Shown here: in pieces, positions 25,579 to 34,753 of the stretch
How positions within the stretch are numbered: position 1 is the stretch's first letter
How the letters are laid out: each line of letters opens with the position of its first letter
Origin: Phormidium willei BDU 130791
GTDB taxonomy: Bacteria > Cyanobacteriota > Cyanobacteriia > Cyanobacteriales > Geitlerinemataceae
Reading direction: 5' to 3'
Length of the DNA: 64,000 bases
Assembly: GCA_001637315.1 (NCBI GenBank)
Contig: LSZA01000002.1
Location: 1 to 64,000, forward strand
Notes under the pieces: generated by a model
Told to the model about the DNA's origin: nothing
Seen by the model: the letters and a program-made list of their open reading frames with translations, nothing else
The model's database searches: none
Program-made: the position numbers and the translations under genes

Positions 25579-25794
25579 ATGATGACACTACAAGACATTA
25601 TTCAATCCCTAGATCGTTTATCTGCTCGTGATCAAGAGGCGTTGTTTGAAATTCTCCAAAATAAACGGAATCAGGATAAAAAAATCCGCACTCTTGGCTC
25701 TCTCAGAGGTAAGTATGCTGATATTAAAACCAGCAGTGATGAGTTTGCACGCCGGAAACAAAATGAGATTGAATTAGAAAATAATCAAAAATGA
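25579..25794 (+). CDS. Antitoxin of second VapBC-type pair
   Basis: 71 residues: N-terminal helix LQDIIQSLDRLSARDQEALFEILQ, then a basic linker (RNQDKKIRTLGSLRGKY) and a charged C terminus. This layout is known from small antitoxins paired with PIN toxins in cyanobacteria. The stop overlaps the start of the PIN gene by four bases (ATGA at 25791). Two consecutive ATG codons (25579 and 25582) are available as starts. Confidence 0.75.
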   Translation: MMTLQDIIQSLDRLSARDQEALFEILQNKRNQDKKIRTLGSLRGKYADIKTSSDEFARRKQNEIELENNQK

Positions 25795-26192
25795 AGGTTA
25801 TTTTAGATGCTTGTGCCGTAATTGCCTTTTTTCGGAATGAACCCGGAGCTGAGGTTGTAGAAGAGTATTTATCTCATCCTCAATCAAATGGCTTAATTCA
25901 TGGCATCAATATGTGTGAGGTCTATTATGATTTTTTGCGTTTTGGTGGACAAGATATTGCCACACAAATTATTCAAGACTCACAAGCTATTATGGAAATT
26001 CGAGACGATTTTGGGGTTGACTTTTGGCAACAAGCAGGAGCTTATAAGGCAACTATCAAAAGAATTTCTCTAGCTGATTGTTTTGCCTTAACGTTGGCTA
26101 ATCGAGAACAGGGAATTCTATTAACTTCTGATCGCAAGGAGTTTGAACCGGTTGAGCCATTGAATATTTGTCAGATTCAGTTTATTCGCTAA
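25791..26192 (+). CDS. vapC: PIN-domain toxin (VapC family), second pair
   Basis: 133 residues. PIN-domain acidic residues are in VILDACAVIAFF (first Asp), INMCEVYYDFLR (Glu), ISLADCFALTLA (Asp) and LLTSDRKEFE (last Asp). A ribonuclease toxin regulated by the antitoxin encoded upstream, with a 4-base overlap. It belongs to a different PIN subgroup from the toxin at 2934. Confidence 0.9.
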   Translation: MKVILDACAVIAFFRNEPGAEVVEEYLSHPQSNGLIHGINMCEVYYDFLRFGGQDIATQIIQDSQAIMEIRDDFGVDFWQQAGAYKATIKRISLADCFALTLANREQGILLTSDRKEFEPVEPLNICQIQFIR

Positions 26193-26214
26193 GTTTTTAA
26201 CCTGGTTATAATTG

Positions 26215-26241
26215 ATTGATATCATTTTTTTTGATGTCAAT
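26215..26241. terminator. Bidirectional hairpin between convergent genes
   Basis: attgatatca (26215-26224) and tgatgtcaat (26232-26241) pair over 10 bases with one mismatch around a T7 loop. It lies midway between the convergent vapC and helicase-like genes, the expected place for a shared terminator, though the stem is AT-rich. Confidence 0.4.
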
Positions 26242-26250
26242 TATATTTAG

Positions 26251-29200
26251 TTAATCATTCCCCAAAATCAAATTCAAGAGATTCAGTTCATTAGAGGTAA
26301 TCAGATAGCGATCCGTAAATAACCTCGATCGCATCTGTTTCAGACTGTAACTGCGGAAAATCAGAAACGGGAACTCTCGATAGCGATCGCCAATCGGTAA
26401 CAGATTATCAGTGGGATACAATTGGCGTAAATACTCCCTCAGCAGCGAGCGAAACTCCTGTGTTTCAGGTTCAACGACTCCCGACTGGAAATACTCAGCC
26501 ATGATATCTCCCAAGAGAAACGCAAACAGGGGAATCGCATAATACTGATCCGACCAACTCTGACCCTGTTGAAGTCGCTGAGTATAATCATGAGGGGATT
26601 GTAACTCACGGATTAACTGAATTCCCCATTCCATTAACTGCTGAAGATTCGGAGAATACTCGGAACTCTTCTGAATCGCAATCATCTGCTTGAGTAACTC
26701 TGACGAGACGGAGGTTTGAATCGTCCTGAGTCCCATCGTATAGGTTTCATGTAATCGCTGTTCACTGAGCTTGTTACTCATGGGAACCAGCAGTAAACTC
26801 CCGCAAATATGACCTAATTCTAATTTGGGAAAGGTCAATAATCCAGCGAGAGGATTGCAACAGTTGGCGAACTCTTGATTGAGGTGCGATCGCATCCTTA
26901 AATAAGACACCCCCTCCTGCTCTTTCCGGTCTTCCTCTGTTACAATAAACTCACCCTGACTCAGCAGCGATCGCAACCGTTTCGCCAACTCTTTAACTGT
27001 TATATTACGGCGATCGCGGCGATATTCTTTCTCCAACTTATCAATCAACGCCGCCAATTGACCACTTAAGCTTTGACCCGACATCGAGACCGACTTTCCA
27101 CCAATGGGAATCACCATAAACTGCTCTCGTCCAATTTGGCCCGAGCCAGCAATTCGGGTCATAATCGCCGTCTTGAGAATCACCAGCAGCGTCAACAGAC
27201 TCAAGAGACTTTCTTGAATCGCCAAATCTCGATGCTCTTCATCATAATACACCGCGCGATCGCCCAAATAAAAGGTCACCGCCTTCTCACTCTCATCCAA
27301 ACTCCGCCACTCACCCTTCTCCCAAAACTGACCGCGACCCCGATACATCACCTGGATGATTTCCATTAAATTTTGTTCCACCTGAAAGCGGGGAACATCC
27401 AACAAAATATGTTGAGCTTTAGGAAACGACAATCCCCGACTCGCTGAGGAGGTCATAAACACCACCGAAACTCGATTCTGAAACTCCTGAATTGTCCCTC
27501 GCTCCTCATCACTTAAATCCGCATGAACCTCTAAATAATCTTTGTTCTTTTCAAACGTCTCCTCAGCCTTAATGGAGTCAATCAAATCTTGCAATCGTTG
27601 CTTATCTTGGATATAAACTAAAATCTGCATTTCAGGATAATCCTGACGCAGTTGATTGAGATCTGTTAATATCTGCGACTGAACCTGTTTCGAGAGTTTT
27701 CCCATTTTCTCAGAGGTCAACTCTGGCTTAAACCCAACCGACTCCACGAACACTTTATAGGTTAACTTAAGCCGATTAGCGGGATAGGAATTGGCCTTAA
27801 TTACCTGTCCTTGCAGATTTTTCAACGGACCTTTTTTAAACACCAGGGATTCCACTTGAATCTCCCCCGGCCGCTGCTCCCGCAGATGACGCACAAAAAT
27901 CTTATCCGGTTCCGGTTCGTTATCACTTAAATGCTGCTGAATCACTCCCCTCTCCACAATCGACGCATCAGCGACAATCAGCTTGAGATTAAACCCCGAG
28001 TGAGGATGGTTGAGTTGATACTTACGGATAATCTCCGTCATAGCGTGTAAAAACTCCACCCCACTGGGGTCACCCGTGACCTCATCAATCATAATAAATA
28101 GATGTTTGAGGCGACGGGACATCCCTTGCATTCGAGAAAAATCAACTTTTCGGCTATCTCGATAATAAAAATCCTCAAATATCTTCTCAAAATGTCTCAC
28201 CGTACGATTGTTATTTTCGGTCATCCGCAAGGCTTGAATGCAAGCCGTGGCGATAATTGCATTGGAAAGAGGTTCCTGAATCGCCGCATGAATCCCTCGA
28301 CAAAGGGTTGACAAAACCCCTGGTTTATGATTTTTTGAGGGACGTAGATGGCGGTCAGTCTCTCGATGCAGGAATCGCTGGGACGAGTTTCGAGGGGGAG
28401 GACTTTCATTAAAAGGAATAAAGCGGATTCCTCGACAAGAAAACTCACCCGAATGCTGTCCCGAGAGGCTGTTCACCACTTTCTCGTTAGGGTAGCGATC
28501 CAATAACGCCGAATTAGTGGTTAACGCCAACAGACGCGGATCACATAACTGCTGAGTTTGGGAATCTTTGAACTTCTCAATAATATCTAAGTTGACTTGT
28601 TTGCGAGGACTGACATAGAAAAAGAGAAACCCCTCATCAATATGAGACTTCAGAAACTCAACAATCGCCGTGGTTTTCCCAATTCCCGGATTTCCCGTGA
28701 GAAATAGCAACGGTTTATCTGAAGTTAAGCCAGCTTGAACCGCCTCCGCATGTGGCGATCGCAACGCCAAAGTTGACGCAAAACCCTCAATCACCTCCTG
28801 GTGAGGGGGAATTACGTTAATCTCATCCCCTTGAATCTCGGATAATCTCTTGACAAACTCCCGTCCCCCCTGAAAACTACGAGACGCATTGCGACGAATC
28901 ACCTGTAACAGCTCCCGTCTCGCATCAGTGATCTCAACATCCCGAGGTTCATTGTGATAGATATCCTGACAGGTAGTTAAAAATTTGAGATGTTGCGGAT
29001 GTTGCGGATTGAGGGACATAATACTGAGGGAGCGATCGCTATATCCCACCACATTGATCAAGAAATCCTGTTTCCCGACTTTCTCCCATAACCCCAGTTG
29101 CGGCTCTTGCAAAAATTGATAGAAGCTATAGCCATAACTTCCTGCTTGAATCAATTTGCTAACTTCCTTATCCTCTCGCTTAAACGCCGTAAAATATCGC

Positions 29201-29916
29201 CGCAGATCTTTCGAGAACTCCCAATCGAGATTCTCGGGTTCCCCATTATCCAAACGCAGACTCGCAAACACACTCTTAGATTTCAGGTAACTGATCTCCC
29301 GTCGCAACAAACGGCGATGATGATTCAGAGTGGAATCCTGCAAATTTAGCAAATTCGCCGCCTCGCGAACGGAAAACACCGACAAATCCACCACCAACAG
29401 CCTCAACGTTCGTCGACGTCGCAGCAAAATCAGCGTATCGGCTCTCAGAAATCCCCCTTTATCACGATATCGCCGCAGATGGTCATATGAACAATCTGTA
29501 AAACTAAGTCCCAGTTGAGACAGCCAAGCCTTAATTTCCCGAGGTTCATCCTGATTTAAAGTTCCTAAGCTATTATTTCCCGTAAAACAACATTGATAAT
29601 AGAGAATTTCTCGATCAGCCGTCGCCTTTCCCAAAAATTCTAAGTATTCTCGAAAGAAGTTTAACCCAGACAGCCAGCCTTTTTGCAGGAGAAACAGTCC
29701 CCAAGTTTCCAGTCTTTCAATTTCACGAGCATCAATCAGATTGGATCTTTTGCAGAGGCTATCTAATATCTCGGAAAAAGCTAACTCTTGCAAATCTTGT
29801 TGATACCGATCGCCAAAATGATGAGTGAGATTTTCCTGTGCGATCGCCGTCAAAATCCCGACATTAAACCCCACCTCAAACACTCGTCCCAAATCTTCCG
29901 CAACCGTTGCAACCAT
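26251..29916 (-). CDS. Helicase-like P-loop protein of an unrecognised two-gene cassette
   Basis: 1221 residues. Walker A is TGNPGIGKTT with Lys414; Walker B is FIMIDEVTGD with Asp611-Glu612. Further on, VVFMTSSASRGLSFPKAQHI and QVMYRGRGQF (first Arg near 859) look like motifs V and VI of a superfamily 2 helicase, and LLDVPRF lies between them. The N-terminal 400 residues contain a possible helix-turn-helix (VREAANLLNLQDSTLNHHRRLL). No nuclease motif was identified. It is co-transcribed with the ~1000-aa gene upstream (4-base gap), with a good Shine-Dalgarno (aggaga) before ATG. I do not recognise the pair as a named system; the defence-island position and helicase-plus-large-partner plan suggest antiviral or plasmid-control activity, as inference only. 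Confidence 0.75.
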   Translation of the reverse strand: MVATVAEDLGRVFEVGFNVGILTAIAQENLTHHFGDRYQQDLQELAFSEILDSLCKRSNLIDAREIERLETWGLFLLQKGWLSGLNFFREYLEFLGKATADREILYYQCCFTGNNSLGTLNQDEPREIKAWLSQLGLSFTDCSYDHLRRYRDKGGFLRADTLILLRRRRTLRLLVVDLSVFSVREAANLLNLQDSTLNHHRRLLRREISYLKSKSVFASLRLDNGEPENLDWEFSKDLRRYFTAFKREDKEVSKLIQAGSYGYSFYQFLQEPQLGLWEKVGKQDFLINVVGYSDRSLSIMSLNPQHPQHLKFLTTCQDIYHNEPRDVEITDARRELLQVIRRNASRSFQGGREFVKRLSEIQGDEINVIPPHQEVIEGFASTLALRSPHAEAVQAGLTSDKPLLFLTGNPGIGKTTAIVEFLKSHIDEGFLFFYVSPRKQVNLDIIEKFKDSQTQQLCDPRLLALTTNSALLDRYPNEKVVNSLSGQHSGEFSCRGIRFIPFNESPPPRNSSQRFLHRETDRHLRPSKNHKPGVLSTLCRGIHAAIQEPLSNAIIATACIQALRMTENNNRTVRHFEKIFEDFYYRDSRKVDFSRMQGMSRRLKHLFIMIDEVTGDPSGVEFLHAMTEIIRKYQLNHPHSGFNLKLIVADASIVERGVIQQHLSDNEPEPDKIFVRHLREQRPGEIQVESLVFKKGPLKNLQGQVIKANSYPANRLKLTYKVFVESVGFKPELTSEKMGKLSKQVQSQILTDLNQLRQDYPEMQILVYIQDKQRLQDLIDSIKAEETFEKNKDYLEVHADLSDEERGTIQEFQNRVSVVFMTSSASRGLSFPKAQHILLDVPRFQVEQNLMEIIQVMYRGRGQFWEKGEWRSLDESEKAVTFYLGDRAVYYDEEHRDLAIQESLLSLLTLLVILKTAIMTRIAGSGQIGREQFMVIPIGGKSVSMSGQSLSGQLAALIDKLEKEYRRDRRNITVKELAKRLRSLLSQGEFIVTEEDRKEQEGVSYLRMRSHLNQEFANCCNPLAGLLTFPKLELGHICGSLLLVPMSNKLSEQRLHETYTMGLRTIQTSVSSELLKQMIAIQKSSEYSPNLQQLMEWGIQLIRELQSPHDYTQRLQQGQSWSDQYYAIPLFAFLLGDIMAEYFQSGVVEPETQEFRSLLREYLRQLYPTDNLLPIGDRYREFPFLIFRSYSLKQMRSRLFTDRYLITSNELNLLNLILGND

Positions 29917-29920
29917 AAGT

Positions 29921-32900
29921 TTAGTTCTCCTGACGCTCGTTAGACTGTGGATATAAAATAGAGTTCACCGCCGTTAAAAATGCCAAGCTATTAAAATAAG
30001 TTTTCCCATCAATGTGATAAAACAAAGCATTTTTACGCAACGCCTCATCTCCCATGATTTGTTGATACGGATCTAGCTTTAATTGTGGTTTATCCTGGTG
30101 GCGTTCCACGCGGAAAAAGTGAAATAAGGTTAAATAACGTAAAATATCCCTTTTCACTGGCCCCTCATAAATTAATCCCTGGCGAATATCTTGGTCATCG
30201 AGAATTTCTGGATAGACATTAATCAAAGTTGAGTAAGACATCACCCCATTATAAAACCGTCCCTCTTTTCCTACAGTCATTCCATTAAAGAGATTAAAGA
30301 AAACGACAATATGCTGACTCGGATCATTGAGGATATTCAGCAATTGTTGAGTATTATTGAGACGGTAAGAGTCTTCGTTCAACCGGCTAGATTTGAGGAC
30401 TGAATACTGATTCACGAACACGGGATATAACTGTAAATCCTCTAGTCCCTCAACTAAAAACTTGATGAGATTGGGAGACATGAAATAGAGATTTTTGTCT
30501 TCCTCAACCTGGGTTAAGTTGAGTCGATTCGTATAGGGTGCTTGAGCCAAATAGATAATATGGCGATATCCCGCTTGATGGAGTTGATGAATCAGATCAC
30601 TGAGAATTGAGGGATTGTTGTACACCTGGCGATCGCCATAATTCTCCGAAAAGGTTTTGAAGGGTTGAATTGTGATTTGTCCCTGATTATTATCGATGGC
30701 GATCGCCTCCCCAAACAGCGTCGAAATTCCCGGATATTGATGACGATTCCGTCGTACCCCGTCACTCTCCAAACTCGACACCACCAACAACGCCAACTTA
30801 TCCACTCCCTGAGATCCATCTTGAGGTTGGGGGAGATTAAATTCATAGGTTTGAGGTAACACCGAATACAACGACGCAAACGCATTTCGTATCTTATGAC
30901 TACTCCTAGTCTTAATCCGAATCCCTTGAGAATTTGACCAATATCGCTCACCCAGCAAATGAACCACCACCTTCGAGAGATTCGCCATAAACTTCTCCGA
31001 AGGTGACGGATGTTTTTCAGTTCCCTCATGGAACCGTAATAGAGGAATAAACAATCGCCGATCTTCTAAATCCAACGCATCTAAAATCACCCGCAAGCTG
31101 ATATACATCAACAACGACATGGTGAAGCGATAGAAAAATCCTTGACTTGAGTTACTCTGGCTCGGATCTAAATAGCGATTATTATACGCGATAACAACGA
31201 GCGGCGTCTCCCTTAAATTTGTTTGAGACGTTTGGCTACTTGTGGAAGATCGAGGAGTGACTAAAACTGGAAGTTGATAAATTGTATCGGTTTCCGCATC
31301 ATAACAATCAAAACTCTCAGTTCCTGGCTTAGAATAATAGCGAATATCCTCAAACTCAAAACAAACCGGAAGTTGACAAAACGTTTCATCTGAGCTAAAG
31401 TCCTCCTTGATGGTGATATAGCGCAGACATTCCCTAGGATTACGACCCACCACATCATCAAAGACATCTCCGTTACCTAAGGAATTAGGCGATTGTCTTA
31501 AAATACCTCGAACTACCCCAATTTTTTTCTGAAAAACTTGAGGCTTAAAAACACCTCGACGTTTTAATGTCGTTTCTAGCAAATGCTTGAGTCTTTGTAT
31601 TTTTGTCTGGACATTAAATGTTTTAAATCCCTTGATAAGTCCTCGAAAAATACCATCTTTTTGCTCTTGAGTTCCTTCCTTAAAAATAGGGAGAATATGC
31701 TGCTCAAAACCAGAAATAACATTATAGTCGAGTTCTGACGAAATTTCATATCCCTCAGCCATCGGATTACACCGCGATGCAAAGATAAAATAGTAAAGAA
31801 ACAAAATCCGCAGCATCTTACGCGCCACAATTTCTGGATTACTCTCCTCAACCTGTTGATTCCAATTTTTCGGATTTAAGATATTACAGTAATAGTCAAA
31901 CACAGGCTCTCCACCTCGTGCTTGGACTTCATTTCCAAACTTTAGCTTGAGTCCAAAGGTGAAAATCCGCTCACCATTGCTCTCATTGGTGGTTTCGCCG
32001 ATAATATCCGAGAGAATCGGGATAATCGGCAACGCATCTAACGACTCTGAGCGTGAAAACCAATCTTTATAATTTAACTCAACTCCGCGATAATTGACCG
32101 TGTAATGACCATAAGGCTCCTTGCTAATATAAGTTTCAATATCCCGTAAACGGCGAATTAAATCATCTAAATACACCACATCAGGATGAGTATCCCGATT
32201 TATTTGTTGACGGAGATACTCTAAATAGCAAATTTTTGCCTCTTTTTTTAGCTTTCCTAACGACTCACGATCCACCACTCGCTGCAAACGATAGAAATCC
32301 GAATTTGGCGAGTCTATCAATCGTTCCTGAACCGCATCTTGGGCATCTTCTAACTCTTCTTCATCTGTTAAAATATCCTCCAGATGACGATTTAAGCCAG
32401 CTTTCATTCGTTCTGAAAATTGGTTGACTTCACCCACCGTAATCATCACCTTGTGGAACTTAAGCAAAGAATCCCCACCCCGTCCTTCCGTTCGGGTTTC
32501 TAAATCCGCAATGGGAACAGCCGTGGAATCAGAGGCTTCACGCGCAAAACTGATGCGACTCCATGATTCTTCCTCAAGAGTGGTCAGTAAATCGTTGAGA
32601 TCAAACCCGGTTGTGTCGAGTTGCTGCTGTAACTGGCTGGCCACTTCCTGACGCACATTTTGAATCACGCCATTGAACCGTGGCTCAAAATCAGCCGTTA
32701 AACTTAACGTCGCCGAACGAGCCGAATAATCCGCCAAAATAGGATTTTGAATTCGCTGTTGTGCCACAATTTGGGCGATCGCATCTACATTCACCATCAA
32801 GCGATCGCGACCATTTGAACTGACCCTAAAGAGTTGGTTTTCTTGCAATTGCTGCCGGATCTGTGCCAGTAACTCCCCATAATCCAGCGAAAACGGCAAC

Positions 32901-32926
32901 CCCTCTCCCAACTCAAACGTATTCAT
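29921..32926 (-). CDS. ~1000-aa partner protein of unknown function
   Basis: About 1001 residues from ATG 32926 (start MNTFELGEGLPFSLDYGE); a GTG at 32941 would add five residues. No motif that I can name. The N-terminal 200 residues are helical and acidic; a middle part is Arg/Tyr-rich; the C-terminal third alternates strands and helices (KLALLVVSSLES, GYRHIIYLAQAPYTN, HIVVFFNLFNG), like an alpha/beta domain with an RNase H-, Piwi- or Rossmann-type order, but I see no convincing catalytic set. First gene of the cassette with the helicase-like protein and probably its obligatory partner. Its promoter lies in the 289 bases divergent from icd. Confidence 0.7.
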   Translation of the reverse strand: MNTFELGEGLPFSLDYGELLAQIRQQLQENQLFRVSSNGRDRLMVNVDAIAQIVAQQRIQNPILADYSARSATLSLTADFEPRFNGVIQNVRQEVASQLQQQLDTTGFDLNDLLTTLEEESWSRISFAREASDSTAVPIADLETRTEGRGGDSLLKFHKVMITVGEVNQFSERMKAGLNRHLEDILTDEEELEDAQDAVQERLIDSPNSDFYRLQRVVDRESLGKLKKEAKICYLEYLRQQINRDTHPDVVYLDDLIRRLRDIETYISKEPYGHYTVNYRGVELNYKDWFSRSESLDALPIIPILSDIIGETTNESNGERIFTFGLKLKFGNEVQARGGEPVFDYYCNILNPKNWNQQVEESNPEIVARKMLRILFLYYFIFASRCNPMAEGYEISSELDYNVISGFEQHILPIFKEGTQEQKDGIFRGLIKGFKTFNVQTKIQRLKHLLETTLKRRGVFKPQVFQKKIGVVRGILRQSPNSLGNGDVFDDVVGRNPRECLRYITIKEDFSSDETFCQLPVCFEFEDIRYYSKPGTESFDCYDAETDTIYQLPVLVTPRSSTSSQTSQTNLRETPLVVIAYNNRYLDPSQSNSSQGFFYRFTMSLLMYISLRVILDALDLEDRRLFIPLLRFHEGTEKHPSPSEKFMANLSKVVVHLLGERYWSNSQGIRIKTRSSHKIRNAFASLYSVLPQTYEFNLPQPQDGSQGVDKLALLVVSSLESDGVRRNRHQYPGISTLFGEAIAIDNNQGQITIQPFKTFSENYGDRQVYNNPSILSDLIHQLHQAGYRHIIYLAQAPYTNRLNLTQVEEDKNLYFMSPNLIKFLVEGLEDLQLYPVFVNQYSVLKSSRLNEDSYRLNNTQQLLNILNDPSQHIVVFFNLFNGMTVGKEGRFYNGVMSYSTLINVYPEILDDQDIRQGLIYEGPVKRDILRYLTLFHFFRVERHQDKPQLKLDPYQQIMGDEALRKNALFYHIDGKTYFNSLAFLTAVNSILYPQSNERQEN

Positions 32927-33214
32927 CTTCCTTGCACCCACAATAGCAACATCTTCCTAGTAGCCTAGCAGACCGAAGTCCCCCAACTCAATAGACTTAA
33001 AACCCAAGACTTAAAACTCATCCATCCCACCCCTAAGACAATCTCCTGAATCGATAACATTATCCAACTTCCCTGAAACTAGCCAGTCCCCCCGACAAGC
33101 CAGCTATGGTAAGCTAAGACGATCTTTAACCCATAGCCCCTGACTCATCACCAGTCCCATCAGGGTCAGCTAGATAATCACCCCCAAGGGAACTGTATCA
33201 ACAAGGAGATAGAA

Positions 33215-34639
33215 ATGTACGAAAAAATTGCCCCTCCCACCAGCGGCGAGAAAGTCACCTTCAAAGACGGAGAACCCGTTGTTCCCGACAACCCGATTAT
33301 TCCCTTCATCCGGGGAGACGGGACCGGTGTCGATATCTGGCCCGCCACCGAGAAAGTCATCGACGCCGCCGTCGCCAAAGCCTACGGCGACCAACGTCAA
33401 ATTAGCTGGTTCAAAATCTACGCCGGAGACGAAGCCTGCGAACAATACGGGCAATTTCAGTATCTCCCCGAAGATACCCTGCAAGCCATCCGCGAGTATG
33501 GAATCGCCATCAAAGGGCCGCTGACGACCCCCATCGGCGGTGGGATTCGCTCCCTCAACGTCGCCTTGCGTCAAATTAACGACCTCTACGCCTGCGTTCG
33601 TCCCTGTAAATACTACGTGGGAACCCCCTCCCCCCACAAAAGTCCTGAAAAACTCGATGTCATTGTCTATCGGGAAAACACCGAAGACATTTATCTAGGG
33701 ATTGAATGGGCCCAAGGAAGCGACATCGCCAACCAACTCATCAAACAACTCAATGAAGAGTTAATTCCCGCCACCCCTGAACATGGGAAAAAGCAAATTC
33801 CCCTCGACTCCGGAATTGGCATCAAACCCATTAGTAAAATCGGATCTCAGCGGCTCGTGCGTCGGGCCATCAAACACGCCTTGCGACTTCCCAAAGACAA
33901 ACAAATGGTGACCTTAGTTCACAAAGGAAACATCATGAAATACACCGAAGGCGCATTCCGCGTCTGGGGATATGAACTGGCCACCACCGAGTTTCGTGAC
34001 GAGTGCGTCACCGAACGAGAATCCTGGATTCTTAGCAATAAAGAAGCTAATCCTGACATTAGCCTAGAAGAGAACGCCCGTAAACTCGAACCCGGGTATG
34101 ACTCCCTCACTCCCGAGAAAAAAGCCGAAGCCTGTGACGAGGTGAAAGCCGTTCTCGAGGCGATTTGGGAGACTCATGGAAACGGACAGTGGAAAGAGAA
34201 GATCATGGTGAACGATCGCATCGCCGATAGTATCTTCCAACAAATCCAAACCCGTCCCGCCGAATACTCCATCCTCGCCACCATGAACCTCAACGGCGAC
34301 TATCTCTCCGACGCCGCCGCCGCCATTGTCGGAGGCTTAGGAATGGCTCCGGGGGCCAACATTGGCGATACCTGTGCCATCTTTGAAGCCACCCACGGAA
34401 CCGCTCCCAAACACGCCGGACTCGATCGCATCAACCCCGGTTCCGTCATCCTCTCCAGCGTCATGATGTTGGAATATATGGGATGGAACGAAGCCGCCGA
34501 ACTGATCCAAAAAGGACTTGGAGCCGCCATTTCTAACGGCGAAGTGACCTATGACCTAGCACGTCTGTTGGAACCCGCCGTCGAACCCCTAAAATGTTCC
34601 CAGTTCGCCGATGCCATCATCGCTCATTTTGACGACTAA
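33215..34639 (+). CDS. icd: NADP-dependent isocitrate dehydrogenase
   Basis: 474 residues, the usual length of cyanobacterial Icd. Converts isocitrate to 2-oxoglutarate, the carbon skeleton for nitrogen assimilation and the nitrogen-status signal in cyanobacteria. Visible signatures: [16 protein letters not shown] at the start, the substrate loop with [30 protein letters not shown], and the nucleotide-site [24 protein letters not shown] good ribosome-binding site (aaggag at 33203-33208) precedes ATG. Transcribed alone and followed by a strong double-hairpin terminator. The family is often under NtcA control, but I found no clear GTA-N8-TAC box upstream. Confidence 0.97.
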   Translation: MYEKIAPPTSGEKVTFKDGEPVVPDNPIIPFIRGDGTGVDIWPATEKVIDAAVAKAYGDQRQISWFKIYAGDEACEQYGQFQYLPEDTLQAIREYGIAIKGPLTTPIGGGIRSLNVALRQINDLYACVRPCKYYVGTPSPHKSPEKLDVIVYRENTEDIYLGIEWAQGSDIANQLIKQLNEELIPATPEHGKKQIPLDSGIGIKPISKIGSQRLVRRAIKHALRLPKDKQMVTLVHKGNIMKYTEGAFRVWGYELATTEFRDECVTERESWILSNKEANPDISLEENARKLEPGYDSLTPEKKAEACDEVKAVLEAIWETHGNGQWKEKIMVNDRIADSIFQQIQTRPAEYSILATMNLNGDYLSDAAAAIVGGLGMAPGANIGDTCAIFEATHGTAPKHAGLDRINPGSVILSSVMMLEYMGWNEAAELIQKGLGAAISNGEVTYDLARLLEPAVEPLKCSQFADAIIAHFDD

Positions 34640-34665
34640 TTCAGGGACTCATTAAGAGACTTCTT

Positions 34666-34732
34666 CAGACCTCATGATGTCATTTTAGTGAGGTCTGAAA
34701 ACAGGCAGGGGTCATCGAAATGATGACCCCTG
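34666..34732. terminator. Double hairpin terminator between convergent genes
   Basis: First stem cagacctca (34666-34674) with tgaggtctg (34689-34697), 9 bp perfect. Second stem caggggtcatc (34706-34716) with gatgacccctg (34722-34732), 11 bp perfect with a 5-base loop. The first stem has an A-run after it (T-run on the minus strand). Placed between icd (+) and the low-complexity protein gene (-), it can stop transcription from both sides. Confidence 0.8.
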
Positions 34733-34753
34733 TTGCCATAACCACCAGAATGA

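Noticed and set aside
26251-29916. DptF/DptH phosphorothioate-dependent restriction protein
   Set aside because: Length, gene number and visible motifs do not match the three-gene dptFGH set, and the cassette is on the opposite strand, separated by unrelated genes.
29921-32926. Argonaute/Piwi-like assignment for the ~1000-aa partner protein
   Set aside because: The C-terminal alpha/beta order is suggestive, but I cannot find a catalytic tetrad or the conserved Arg/Glu of pPIWI-RE proteins by eye.
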